From positions 248,001-312,000 of the forward strand of contig JBKBPR010000002.1 of the NCBI GenBank assembly GCA_046293135.1: 64,000 nucleotides of DNA, read 5' to 3'. Under the pieces are notes generated by a model that had not been told where the DNA came from, did no database searches, and saw only the letters and a program-made list of their open reading frames with translations. This document shows, piece after piece, positions 17,666 through 26,347 of this stretch; the stretch's first letter is position 1; every line of letters starts with the position of its first letter. The position numbers were made by a program, and so were the translations under genes. Origin of the DNA: UBA2638 sp046293135. GTDB lineage: Bacteria > Pseudomonadota > Alphaproteobacteria > Micavibrionales > Micavibrionaceae.

Positions 17666-18976
17666 TCAAGCTTCAAGCTTTGAAATCACCTGATCGAAAT
17701 AGCCCTGCGCCGCTTCATGGATGAGGGAGGCATAACCCACCGCGGTTTTTTGCGCGTTATGCGTATGCGGCGCGGTTCTTAAATCCTGAATTTTCAGATT
17801 TTGTTCAAGGGCGAGGCTCAACAGGGCAATGACCTCAGCCGCGTTCTCCCCGCAATAGCCCGCGCCCAAAAGCGTCCCGTCGGTTTGCGCGACCAGCTTT
17901 AACAATCCGTCACTGCGGGCTTGGCTGAGGGCAAAGCTGCTATCTTGCATACGCCATTTCACCAGATGGAAATTGCCTAAGCCGAAACGCTCCCGCGCGG
18001 CGCATTCGTTTAATCCGATCTCAGCGATTGCGGGCTGGGTGAGCGTTGCCGCAGTGCTTTCTTGCCTATCCCCTTGCACACCCTTTTGTGCATTCTCTTG
18101 TGTATTCTCTTCCGTAATCAGCAAGACCCGCTCGCTGCTGATGCGGCGTTTTGCGCCGAGATGGAGCATATGAATGATGCGTTTTCCGGTGTCTTTGTCG
18201 ATTTCACCATGGGCAATATCCGCGCCCTCGATCAAGCGGATTTTGTCGTTTTTCTCAAAGCTATCATAGAGGATTTTAAACAGCTCAGTGTCGCCAGCGG
18301 GTAAAATTTTATCGGGTGCAATCACCGCGGTGTTACAGCCCAAAGACCCCAAAGCCTGCGCGATGGAAAGCGCCGCGCCGCCGATGCCGATAATCGTGAG
18401 ATGCGCGGGCAGTTTCGGCCAGTTCAGAATATCGCCGATACCTTCAAAATATTGCGCGGACAGGCCTTCGATATGGAGGGCGGTGCGTTGGGCTTGGTTT
18501 GATTTTGCGCGCAAATCAATCTGATCATCGGCTGTGATGATATGATCAAAATCGCTCTCATCATCAGCAACAAAAAAGATTTCAGCACCCAGCCCGCGCA
18601 AACGTTCGGCGGCGTAATAGGGCGCGATCCGCTCCAGCGTGTTTTGAATAGCCAGCTTCACCCCGCGCCAATCAATGTTCGGCTCAGGGGCATTGATGCT
18701 CAAGCCAAGTGTTTTGGTGCGTTTCAGGGCGCGGGCATTTTCCCCCGCCGCATAAAGCGCATGGAGAATATGGGTTTCCTTATCCAGAAAACTGAAATCG
18801 CGCTGCTGCGCTTCGGATAAAATCTCATTGGCGTCATGCGGCACAATAATCGCGACATGCTGCCCCGCGCGAAGTTTTGAGAGCGCCGCATCAAAGCAAT
18901 TCTGTCCCGCCCCGATCAAGCAGGTATCAAAGGATTTTTGTGGCGGTGCAGCGGTTTGGGTGTTTGGCTCTATCAT
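17666..18976 (-). CDS. degenerate dihydrolipoamide-dehydrogenase-like flavoprotein
   Basis: The fold order is that of the class I pyridine nucleotide-disulphide oxidoreductases: an N-terminal FAD-type Rossmann segment (CLIGAGQNCFDAALS), a central NAD(P) Rossmann motif (IIGIGGAALSIAQALG near residue 195), and a C-terminal interface domain (GTLLGAGYCGENAAEVIALL near residue 370). The redox-active CxxxxC motif that should follow the first Rossmann strand is absent, the FAD GxGxxG motif is altered, and the catalytic His-Glu pair near the C-terminus is not seen. At 436 residues it is slightly shorter than normal Lpd. It may bind FAD or NAD without disulphide chemistry, or be a decaying paralogue. 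An AAGCTT-rich inverted repeat at 17658-17684 overlaps the stop codon. mccB follows. Confidence 0.65.
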   Translation of the reverse strand: MIEPNTQTAAPPQKSFDTCLIGAGQNCFDAALSKLRAGQHVAIIVPHDANEILSEAQQRDFSFLDKETHILHALYAAGENARALKRTKTLGLSINAPEPNIDWRGVKLAIQNTLERIAPYYAAERLRGLGAEIFFVADDESDFDHIITADDQIDLRAKSNQAQRTALHIEGLSAQYFEGIGDILNWPKLPAHLTIIGIGGAALSIAQALGSLGCNTAVIAPDKILPAGDTELFKILYDSFEKNDKIRLIEGADIAHGEIDKDTGKRIIHMLHLGAKRRISSERVLLITEENTQENAQKGVQGDRQESTAATLTQPAIAEIGLNECAARERFGLGNFHLVKWRMQDSSFALSQARSDGLLKLVAQTDGTLLGAGYCGENAAEVIALLSLALEQNLKIQDLRTAPHTHNAQKTAVGYASLIHEAAQGYFDQVISKLEA

Positions 18977-19125
18977 GACTATATCAGGATTAAATCAGGG
19001 CTAAAAAATTATGCTTACTTGCGAAACTATGCGCTTTGGCGCAGTATAGGAAAATAATTCAGCCATGAAAACTTATTTCAAGTTATAACTTTAAATTTAC
19101 AGCGCAATCGCAAAGAGGATATGCC

Positions 19126-19902
19126 ATGACCACCAAAGGCGCACTTACCGTGACATCACTCGCCACCGCCATGTTGTTCGGCGGCGGCATTTTTCTATAT
19201 CTCAATTTCGGATCTATCGCCAAACAACTGGCGCAAGATTACGCCAGCCGCACTTTGGGCGTTCAGGTCACGATTGGCCGTCTGGATGTATCGTTTCAGG
19301 ATCGCACAGTGCAAATTTCACATTTGCGGATCGGCAATCCTTCGGGCTACAAAAACCCGCATGCCGCCGTGGTGCAAAGCATTGCGATACAGGCCGGAGA
19401 GCTGGGGTCGGAGCTCTTGGAATTCAAGGACGTTGCCGTGACCAGCGCGGATATTTTTCTGGAGGTAACGCCCGAAGGCACAAACCTGACCGATATTCGC
19501 CGCAATCTTAACCCGCAGGTCGGCGCGGCGCAAACCGAAGGCGAAAAGGCGCTCAAGGTCATTCTCGATCAGCTTGTAATGAGCGGCACGATCCATCCTT
19601 CGATCAGCTTTGTGGAGCGTGAGATTCCACCTTTTGAATTGCCGCCGATTACATTGCGGGGTATTGGCCGTAACGGGCAAGCCGACGGGCAGGGCGGCGT
19701 TTTGGTCGGTGAGGCCATTGCACAAATCTGGCAAGCCGTTTCAAAAGAAGCGATTGTTGCGTCCAATCGTCAAGGCTATCTGGACGGGCTACCCGTTCAA
19801 GTATTGCACGATGCGGGTCTGGGGGATATCCAAATCCTCAAGGAGCAAATCGGCAAGGATTTGAACCGCGTACAAGACAGTATCCGCAAGATGTTTGAGT
19901 GA
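19126..19902 (+). CDS. AsmA-like envelope protein (258 aa)
   Basis: A single N-terminal hydrophobic segment (about residues 8-28) anchors the protein, with the rest in the periplasm. The following residues (SRTLGVQVTIGRLDVSFQD, then the strand pattern HLRIGNPSGYKNPHA) match the repeated beta-structure found in AsmA and related lipid-transfer proteins, which begin with the same anchor and beta-groove unit. At 258 residues it is far shorter than AsmA or TamB. The C-terminal 70 residues look helical. The ATG follows GAGG at a suitable distance. It is divergent from the flavoprotein gene and convergent with the MATE gene, so it is probably monocistronic. The function is inferred only from the fold. 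Confidence 0.65.
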   Translation: MTTKGALTVTSLATAMLFGGGIFLYLNFGSIAKQLAQDYASRTLGVQVTIGRLDVSFQDRTVQISHLRIGNPSGYKNPHAAVVQSIAIQAGELGSELLEFKDVAVTSADIFLEVTPEGTNLTDIRRNLNPQVGAAQTEGEKALKVILDQLVMSGTIHPSISFVEREIPPFELPPITLRGIGRNGQADGQGGVLVGEAIAQIWQAVSKEAIVASNRQGYLDGLPVQVLHDAGLGDIQILKEQIGKDLNRVQDSIRKMFE

Positions 19903-19930
19903 GGCTTTTACGCTTGAGGGGCAGCGGCAC

Positions 19931-19953
19931 ACTAGCGTGTAAGACTAGCGTGT
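19931..19953. repeat. short direct repeat near the MATE stop codon
   Basis: ACTAGCGTGT occurs at 19931-19940 and again at 19944-19953, a 13-bp period, immediately beyond the MATE stop codon in the convergent gap. It could form part of a weak hairpin. Confidence 0.5.
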
Positions 19954-19954
19954 T

Positions 19955-21346
19955 TCAAGAAGGCTCTATCTGCGCCAGCCGCAAAGCCTGTTGCTTTTTG
20001 AACAATGACCAGTTTGTGAGCTGGAAGACAATTCCGGCCACAACATTGACCACGGCAATGGCGATGAAAATTCCGGTCACGCCATAAAGATGCTCACCGA
20101 TCAGGACAGCCGGAATCATCAGCGCGATCATTTTCACAACAATCATCAGCATCGAACGCTTTGGCATTCCCATCGCATTAAAGGCCGAGCCCCAGCCAAG
20201 CACAAGATTGCTGAATGCGTAGGAAAACGGCACAATCCAGAAGAACAATACGGCATAGGCGATCATCTGCGGATCATCGGAGAACAGCCCCGCCATAAAC
20301 TGCCCCGATAGCCCGAAAACCAGCGCCACGAGCAATGACCAAGCCACCGAAAAGCTGATCGCGATTTTGAGCGTTTTTTCCACGCGGTCGAAATTTTTCG
20401 CGCCCCAGTTCTGGCCGATAATCGGCGCCATCCCCGTTGAAAGCGCCATCAGAATGATAAAGGCAAAGGCCTCGATACGGGTTGCCACACCAAAGGCAGC
20501 AATCGCGCTTTCGCCGTATTTGGCCAGAAGCGCAAAGATAAAGGCATTGACCAACGGCTGGATTGTATTGGTAATTCCGGCGGGAATGGCGATAAACAAA
20601 ATCCGCGCCGCCGAATTTTTAAACGTGTCGAATTTTACCTTGAGCGGGTGCAGCAGCAAAGCATGGCGCTTATAGGTGATCGCCAGCCCCGCCGCCATCG
20701 CACAAGCATTGGCAAAAACCGTTGCAATCGCCGCGCCCTGCATTTCCAGCCGCGGAAACCCGAACAGGCCGAAAATCAGGATCGGGTCAAGAATGAGATT
20801 GATAACGGCGACAATCGTCATGATAAGAGCGGGGGTGCGGGTATCGCCATTGGCGCGCATTGCCGCATTGCTGACCATCGGTACGGTGATGAAAACCGCC
20901 CCCGCAAGCCAGATCGACATATAAGACCAGATCAGAGGCAATGTTGCGGGCGTTGCGCCCAGCGCCCTAAAAATCGTGTCATGCAGCGCATATCCCGCCA
21001 GCGCGATCAATATACCTAACATAAAGACAAGGCATACGGCGTGGGTTGTGACGCGGCGCATCGTTTCCACCTCCCCGCCGCCGATCAGCCGCGAGCCGAC
21101 AGAGGCCATCGCAATCTGGAAACCGATGAACAGGCTGAAAATCCCCATCGTCACAGGAAAGGTCAGGCTGAGCGCTGCGAGTTCCTTTGTGCCGAGCATG
21201 GCAATAAAGAACATATCGACCAGCTGGAAGCTGATAATCGCAAAAATACCCCACGTCATCGGCACGGTAAGCCGAATGAGGTGGTGAGTGATCGAGCCTT
21301 CGGTCAGATTGCCCTTATTGGCGTATGGTTTCGGGGCGGAGGTCAT
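19955..21346 (-). CDS. MATE family efflux transporter
   Basis: This 463-residue inner-membrane protein has about twelve hydrophobic segments in two similar halves, the usual MATE size and layout. Each half opens with the family pattern: IRLTVPMTWGIFA near residue 25 and FIAIPAGITNTIQPLV near residue 250. MATE proteins export cationic drugs, metabolites or flavin-like compounds in exchange for Na+ or H+. Substrate and coupling ion cannot be told from the sequence. The gene is divergent from the RTX gene at 21531 and convergent with the AsmA-like gene, so it is probably a single transcription unit. A role in the secretion cluster is not suggested. Confidence 0.9.
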   Translation of the reverse strand: MTSAPKPYANKGNLTEGSITHHLIRLTVPMTWGIFAIISFQLVDMFFIAMLGTKELAALSLTFPVTMGIFSLFIGFQIAMASVGSRLIGGGEVETMRRVTTHAVCLVFMLGILIALAGYALHDTIFRALGATPATLPLIWSYMSIWLAGAVFITVPMVSNAAMRANGDTRTPALIMTIVAVINLILDPILIFGLFGFPRLEMQGAAIATVFANACAMAAGLAITYKRHALLLHPLKVKFDTFKNSAARILFIAIPAGITNTIQPLVNAFIFALLAKYGESAIAAFGVATRIEAFAFIILMALSTGMAPIIGQNWGAKNFDRVEKTLKIAISFSVAWSLLVALVFGLSGQFMAGLFSDDPQMIAYAVLFFWIVPFSYAFSNLVLGWGSAFNAMGMPKRSMLMIVVKMIALMIPAVLIGEHLYGVTGIFIAIAVVNVVAGIVFQLTNWSLFKKQQALRLAQIEPS

Positions 21347-21449
21347 GCCCGCTTTTTATACGGTTTTAATGGCTTTGGCTATATCACAATTTTGAAATAT
21401 TTAAGGTGAATATTAAAAAATTAACTATTTACATAAAATGTTAACTAAT

Positions 21450-21471
21450 TTTGAGTTATATTTGAGTTATA
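21450..21471 (+). repeat. 11-bp tandem repeat upstream of the RTX gene
   Basis: TTTGAGTTATA is repeated head to tail at 21450-21460 and 21461-21471, within the AT-rich divergent region, about 60 bp before the RTX start. It could be an operator or a duplicated -10-like region. Confidence 0.6.
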
Positions 21472-21530
21472 AATAAGGGCACGGCTACATCTGGCCGAGA
21501 CAAAAAAACGAAGTGTGGGTAATAAAATCA

Positions 21531-24437
21531 ATGGCAACTGACGGCGACGATTTCATCCAATTTAGTGGGGAACTTCAACATTTATCGGTAACACTGGTAA
21601 ATGCTTATAGCGGATACACAATTGATATTGATGAAGAGAAATACGTTAACAACACATTATATGACGGTATGGGCGGCACAAACACGCTCAATATGACGAG
21701 TGCCGGCGATGTACTTTTCATCATGAATGCGAATGGCCAGCAGGCCTTTAAAAATATCCAAGTTGTTCTTGCCAGTGGCGGTGATGACATTGTCGATCTC
21801 TCCAGCACAGAATTTGTTCTGGATTTTGGCGTAACAATTTTCGGCGGTGCTGGAAACGACATTTTATGGGGTAATGCTGGCAACGATACAATTTTTGGCG
21901 GGAATGGTGATGATATTATTGATGGTGGTCCCGGCAATGACATGCTTTATGGCGGGAACGGCAATGACCTGATATTTGGCGACGAAGGTGATGATTTGCT
22001 GAATGGCGGCCCTGGTAATGATACTCTGATCGGCGGCTCAGGCAATAATACCTATGAATTCTCTGATATGAATTTCGGGCACAATATTATTATTCAGGAA
22101 AATTACGGCGGCTTAAATCAAATCTCTTTCATTCTACCGGTCAATATCGGAATTGATGCGATTACATTTGCATTTAGCGGTGATGATCTGATTCTGGATG
22201 TCGGTTCATATGGCACTATCACACTGGTTGATCAAATGTCGGAAACGGGCGCGGGGGTCGATCAGATTGTTTTCAGCAATAATACAACCTTTGATTTGCG
22301 TTCGGTAACCCCACCCAATCAAGACCCTGTTGCCGAAGATGATGCTTTCACCGGTGATCAAGATCAGCCGGTTACAGGCAATGTTCTTGCCAATGATTTT
22401 GATCCTGACGGCGATACGCTCAGCGTGATTGCAGGGGTGTTCACAACCGTGAACGGCGGAACGGTTGAGCTGTTCGAAAATGGCGATTTCACCTATACAC
22501 CCGCCGAAGGGTTCTTCGGGGCGGATAGCTTCAGCTATACCGTTGAGGATGGCAATGGCGGCAGTGCTATCGGCAATGTATCGCTTGATATTGCTGAGGT
22601 TATTGTTTTGCCGCCGCCTGATGTGAATCTGGACATTCGTGTCAGCCACGGCAATACCGCGCAGCAATTTATTGATAGCGCAGTCGGTTTTGACCTGACC
22701 CCTGAAAGTTTCGGCGTTTGGCAAACCCTGACAGGCCATGAGATGGGCTTTACGGGCGAGCAGAAAAACGCCGTTGTCAGCTTTGTTTTTGAGGATGCCG
22801 ATACGGCCAGTGTCACGCTGGACAGCTATTGGAATTCGATGAAAAATGTCGAGGTTTCATCAGATAGCGCGGGCAACATTACCTTGAGCAATTTCGTCCA
22901 TACCGATGTCAGCTTCGGCAATGGCGGCAATTCCTATATCGAGATTTTTGATGCCAAGCGCGGCTTTATCACCACTGGTGACGGCGATGATACCGTTATC
23001 ATTAAGGCGCTGACGAATAATGCACATTGGTCGAATGTCTTTGACATTAAAACGGGCGATGGCAATGATTTCATCGACTTTGAGGGTGATAAAGGCATTA
23101 CGCAGGTGAAAATTGACGCCGGAAACGGTGATGATGTTGTTATGCTCGGCGGGAATTACAAGAGCTCCATCGTTCATCTTGGCGCGGGCAATGATTTCGC
23201 GCAAGGCGGCAACGGCAATGATGTCATCTATGGCGGTGCTGGCGATGACGTGATTTACGGCGGTGCCGGCAATGATATCCTTTATGGCGGAGATGGCACA
23301 TCGACCTTTATCGTGCTGGACAAGTCCTTCAGCGACGATTTTATCTTCCCGCAGCTTCAAGAGCGGGTGAACATCAAAAATCTTATGCCTTCGGGTGTGC
23401 CGTCCTTGGGCGTTAAAGATCCGAATTTGCACGTTGATTTTCAGGCAACGGCAACGCTGACCTTCCGTGAGGGGGTTGCGGGTTATAACAATTCGCTCGG
23501 TATCTACCGCATTGCCGAAGACGGCACGATTGAAATGGCAAGCCTGCTCTGGGAAAATGTCAAAACTGCAGGTGTAAATGTCGCCCACCAGATTGATATT
23601 CCGGTCGGTGAGGATGGTGGCAGCTACGGATTCTTTATTATTGCCGATGGCGATAATACCAATAAAGGGTATAAAAACCTCGATACCGCAGAGTCGGGTC
23701 ATATCAAATTTGTTTACGACTATGGCGGCGCGGGTGAACGCGCTGCCACCATATTTGATGACGGCAAGTTCATATCAGCCGTTTATGATGACGGGGTTAC
23801 CCAAAAGCTTCTCAATGGAGATGTTTATCACACTACAGAACGCGGCGGGTCGGCGCAGCTTAATGCCGATGGCAAGGTTCATGCGGTATCGGGTATTGTC
23901 AGCCCTGACAATGATCAGGTGCTTAAAATCGGCTTTGAAGATTTGTGGAAACTCGGTGATGCCGATTTCGAAGATGTGCTCTTTGAAATTGATATCAATG
24001 AGGTGCTGATCGAGATTAGCGTTGAGAGCAATGACCTGCTTTATGGCGGTGCGGGGAACGACATTCTCTATGGTGAGGGCGGCGATGATATCCTGATCGG
24101 CGGCGAGGGCTATGACACGCTCTATGGCGGGACTGGCAATGATATGTTCGTGTTCACCACATTTGTCGGCTATGACACGGTGAAGGATTTCTGGAACGGC
24201 GATAACAGCCTCAATATTACCGATATCCTTGATGGCTACGACGCGCAAAGCAATGATTTGAATGATTTTGTAAAATTCGTCGCGATAGGCGCGCATACCG
24301 AATTGTTCGTCAATGCCGACGGGCAAGGCAACGACTTCCAGAAAGTCGCTGTGATCGAGAATTATACATTTACGGATTCGGTTGATGTTCTCGTGAATAT
24401 GGGAACATTGATTGTTGACCAGTCGATTGTGTATTAA
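21531..24437 (+). CDS. secreted RTX calcium-binding protein with DUF4114 domain (type I secretion substrate)
   Basis: The product has 968 residues from the ATG at 21531; a GTG at 21513 is an alternative. It has three blocks of GGxGxDxL-type nonapeptides (about residues 103-175, 545-590 and 837-872) that fold on binding calcium outside the cell. A cadherin/VCBS-like domain (about 263-357) contains GNVLANDFDPDGD. A DUF4114-like domain (about 632-820) ends in the pattern IGFEDLWKLGDADFEDVLFE. The last 95 residues resemble the type I secretion target of the adhesin at 35306-41695, including DxLxI followed by DILDGYDA. There is no Sec signal peptide. The only type I exporter in the window is at 43.3-48.7 kb. 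Probable role: cell-surface or extracellular matrix protein. No enzymatic domain is seen. Confidence 0.88.
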   Translation: MATDGDDFIQFSGELQHLSVTLVNAYSGYTIDIDEEKYVNNTLYDGMGGTNTLNMTSAGDVLFIMNANGQQAFKNIQVVLASGGDDIVDLSSTEFVLDFGVTIFGGAGNDILWGNAGNDTIFGGNGDDIIDGGPGNDMLYGGNGNDLIFGDEGDDLLNGGPGNDTLIGGSGNNTYEFSDMNFGHNIIIQENYGGLNQISFILPVNIGIDAITFAFSGDDLILDVGSYGTITLVDQMSETGAGVDQIVFSNNTTFDLRSVTPPNQDPVAEDDAFTGDQDQPVTGNVLANDFDPDGDTLSVIAGVFTTVNGGTVELFENGDFTYTPAEGFFGADSFSYTVEDGNGGSAIGNVSLDIAEVIVLPPPDVNLDIRVSHGNTAQQFIDSAVGFDLTPESFGVWQTLTGHEMGFTGEQKNAVVSFVFEDADTASVTLDSYWNSMKNVEVSSDSAGNITLSNFVHTDVSFGNGGNSYIEIFDAKRGFITTGDGDDTVIIKALTNNAHWSNVFDIKTGDGNDFIDFEGDKGITQVKIDAGNGDDVVMLGGNYKSSIVHLGAGNDFAQGGNGNDVIYGGAGDDVIYGGAGNDILYGGDGTSTFIVLDKSFSDDFIFPQLQERVNIKNLMPSGVPSLGVKDPNLHVDFQATATLTFREGVAGYNNSLGIYRIAEDGTIEMASLLWENVKTAGVNVAHQIDIPVGEDGGSYGFFIIADGDNTNKGYKNLDTAESGHIKFVYDYGGAGERAATIFDDGKFISAVYDDGVTQKLLNGDVYHTTERGGSAQLNADGKVHAVSGIVSPDNDQVLKIGFEDLWKLGDADFEDVLFEIDINEVLIEISVESNDLLYGGAGNDILYGEGGDDILIGGEGYDTLYGGTGNDMFVFTTFVGYDTVKDFWNGDNSLNITDILDGYDAQSNDLNDFVKFVAIGAHTELFVNADGQGNDFQKVAVIENYTFTDSVDVLVNMGTLIVDQSIVY

Positions 24438-24518
24438 ACCGTTGCTTATTTGATTATAGCGACGTTTTGCAGGCTGGTTATAAGAACGGGTTACGGATGT
24501 TATGTCCGTGGCCGCGTA

Positions 24519-24560
24519 GGCGTTTTCATTACCCCACACAGGTTATTGTGAAAATGCCTC
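24519..24560 (+). terminator. probable terminator after the RTX gene
   Basis: GGCGTTTTCA (24519-24528) pairs with TGAAAATGCC (24549-24558) with one G-T wobble and a 20-base loop, but only a weak T run follows. It lies about 80 bases after the RTX stop codon. Confidence 0.45.
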
Positions 24561-24595
24561 GCGGTTTTGATTTATTCGATTTATGATGGCGCGTG

Positions 24596-25678
24596 ATGAA
24601 AAACGCTGCCGAAAAATCTGCGCTTGAAACGCTGTTCCTGCCATTGCGGACGGATGATTTTTCCAGCTATTTTAAAAATACGCAGCGCCGTGTTGTGTTT
24701 CTTAATGCGCGGTTCTCAAGGGGCTTTAAGGATTTTTATCAAGCCTATGACGATCCGCGCCCAGACCTAAAGCTGATCCAGCCTTTTAAACCCTATGCGC
24801 AAGATTGGCCGCCAGAGCAATACACAAAACTTGTAAACAACACGGACAATAGTGAGGGGGGTTATGAGGGCTATGACCTCGCCCTTGTTCTGGCGACCAA
24901 AAGCCGTATTGAAACCGAAATTGCGTTGGCGCAGGCGGGGCTGGCGCTTTTGGGTCAGGCTTGGCTGATTTGTGCGGCGGATAATAAAGAGGGCGCAAGC
25001 CGTTTGAAACAAATGTTCCACGCACTGGGCTTTGAGACTGTGCTGGAGCTTTCCAAACACAAGGCGCGGGTATGCTGGGCGCAAAAATCAGAGCGCTTCA
25101 ACGCCGCCCAAGCGGAAAATTGGGCGCAGCGCGATAGGCTCACACAAGCCGAACACGGGTTCTGGTCGCGCGCCGGCATTTACGGCTGGGATAAGATTGA
25201 TATCGGTTCAGCATTGTTAAGCGCCGCTTTGCCCGATGGTTTGAGCGGCTATGGCGCTGATTTCGGCTGTGGTTATGGCGCGCTGGCGATAGCGGCTTTA
25301 CGCGAAAATAGAGCCATCACCGTGCTGGATTACATTGATGCCGATGCACGGGCGTTGGAGGCTTGCGGCAAAAATCTCGAAACATTTGATGTCCGAAAAA
25401 ACGCCTTATGGCTCGATTTAACCCGGCGCAATCAGGAGCTGAAAGGACGCTATGACTGGATTGTCATGAACCCGCCCTTCCATGAGGGCAAGAAAACTGA
25501 CAGCGATATTGGCCGTAGCTTTATTCAAAGCGCTGCCGAAGCGCTCAAGAAAAACGGGCGGCTTTATATGGTGGCGAACCGCCATTTACCCTATGAAACA
25601 ATTCTTGGGGAGGTATTCAAGAGCGTTCACACGCTTTTTGACACGCAAGGCTTTAAGGGATTTTGTGCTTTGAAATAA
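24596..25678 (+). CDS. RsmC/RlmG-like rRNA guanine-N2 methyltransferase
   Basis: This 360-residue protein has two halves, like RsmC. The N-terminal half is a degenerate methyltransferase-like domain. The C-terminal half has the SAM-binding motif DFGCGYGALA (near residue 221), the catalytic NPPFHEG motif (near residue 292) typical of exocyclic amino-group methylation, and the terminal FDTQGFKGF region also conserved in RsmC. RsmC methylates G1207 of 16S rRNA and RlmG methylates G1835 of 23S rRNA; I cannot tell which target applies. The ATG at 24596 directly follows an in-frame GTG at 24593. The gene seems to be transcribed alone, after the terminator of the RTX gene. Confidence 0.82.
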   Translation: MKNAAEKSALETLFLPLRTDDFSSYFKNTQRRVVFLNARFSRGFKDFYQAYDDPRPDLKLIQPFKPYAQDWPPEQYTKLVNNTDNSEGGYEGYDLALVLATKSRIETEIALAQAGLALLGQAWLICAADNKEGASRLKQMFHALGFETVLELSKHKARVCWAQKSERFNAAQAENWAQRDRLTQAEHGFWSRAGIYGWDKIDIGSALLSAALPDGLSGYGADFGCGYGALAIAALRENRAITVLDYIDADARALEACGKNLETFDVRKNALWLDLTRRNQELKGRYDWIVMNPPFHEGKKTDSDIGRSFIQSAAEALKKNGRLYMVANRHLPYETILGEVFKSVHTLFDTQGFKGFCALK

Positions 25679-25828
25679 TAAAGCTTTTTCAAAACTTGCG
25701 TATATTTACATATTAATATAGATTGTTTCCGATGATAATTGCACACAGTAACTTTCAAAATGCTTCGGCGCAAACACCCGAACCCCTAACGCCCTATAGA
25801 GTTCGGCGATGTTGAGAGCGTCGCCCGT

Positions 25829-26326
25829 GTGAATGTGATATCCTATCTGGAAACGGATCGCCTTAGCACCAGACATCAAAGCTGCACGGATCTAAATGTG
25901 CATATGTCGATCAATATTCGGCGCTGGGCCAATATTTTCGATCAAATGGCAAAAAAGAATGACCAGCGCGAGAAGATGATCGGGGCTTATACTGATAAGC
26001 CTGAGAACATGGCGGGGTTTATCTGGTATGGGCCGGAACGCAAAAAAGGTGATATTGGGGAAATTATGGCGCTCTATGTTCTTCCGCAATATTGGCGCGC
26101 GGGCATAGGAACAAAATTGTTTAATCGCGCCGTCACAGATTTAAAAAACAGTGAGTTCTCGGCGGTCAAAATATATACGGACGGAAACGACCCTATACCG
26201 AATGAATTTTATCGTAAAATGGGCGCTAAACCATTAAGCGGGATATTTAACGGCTATGGATCGTCATCAACACATGTTTCCTATTTACTGGGTTTAGAGC
26301 CTCAAACCATGCCACTCCCACAGTAA
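25829..26326 (+). CDS. GNAT-family N-acetyltransferase, possibly truncated at the 5' end
   Basis: The acetyl-CoA-binding core is clear: GEIMALYVLPQYWRAGIGTKLF (motif A, with the Q/RxxGxG/A pattern as RAGIGT) near residue 78, followed by NEFYRKMGAKP of motif B. The first visible residues belong to the alpha-1 region (ARVNVISYLETDR). Family members begin about 15 residues earlier. In-frame codons upstream (RPIEFGDVESVARV) match that missing strand, but they lie directly after an in-frame TAA at 25787 and contain no ATG, GTG or TTG ahead of them. The GTG at 25829 may thus be a fallback start, or the gene may be damaged. The substrate is unknown. Confidence 0.7.
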   Translation: MNVISYLETDRLSTRHQSCTDLNVHMSINIRRWANIFDQMAKKNDQREKMIGAYTDKPENMAGFIWYGPERKKGDIGEIMALYVLPQYWRAGIGTKLFNRAVTDLKNSEFSAVKIYTDGNDPIPNEFYRKMGAKPLSGIFNGYGSSSTHVSYLLGLEPQTMPLPQ

Positions 26327-26347
26327 ATGAGTGCTGGAGAAGATATA

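Noticed and set aside
22860..23702. Minus-strand frames (280 and 254 codons) opposite the RTX gene
   Set aside because: Antisense of glycine/aspartate-rich repeats gives long open frames by composition.
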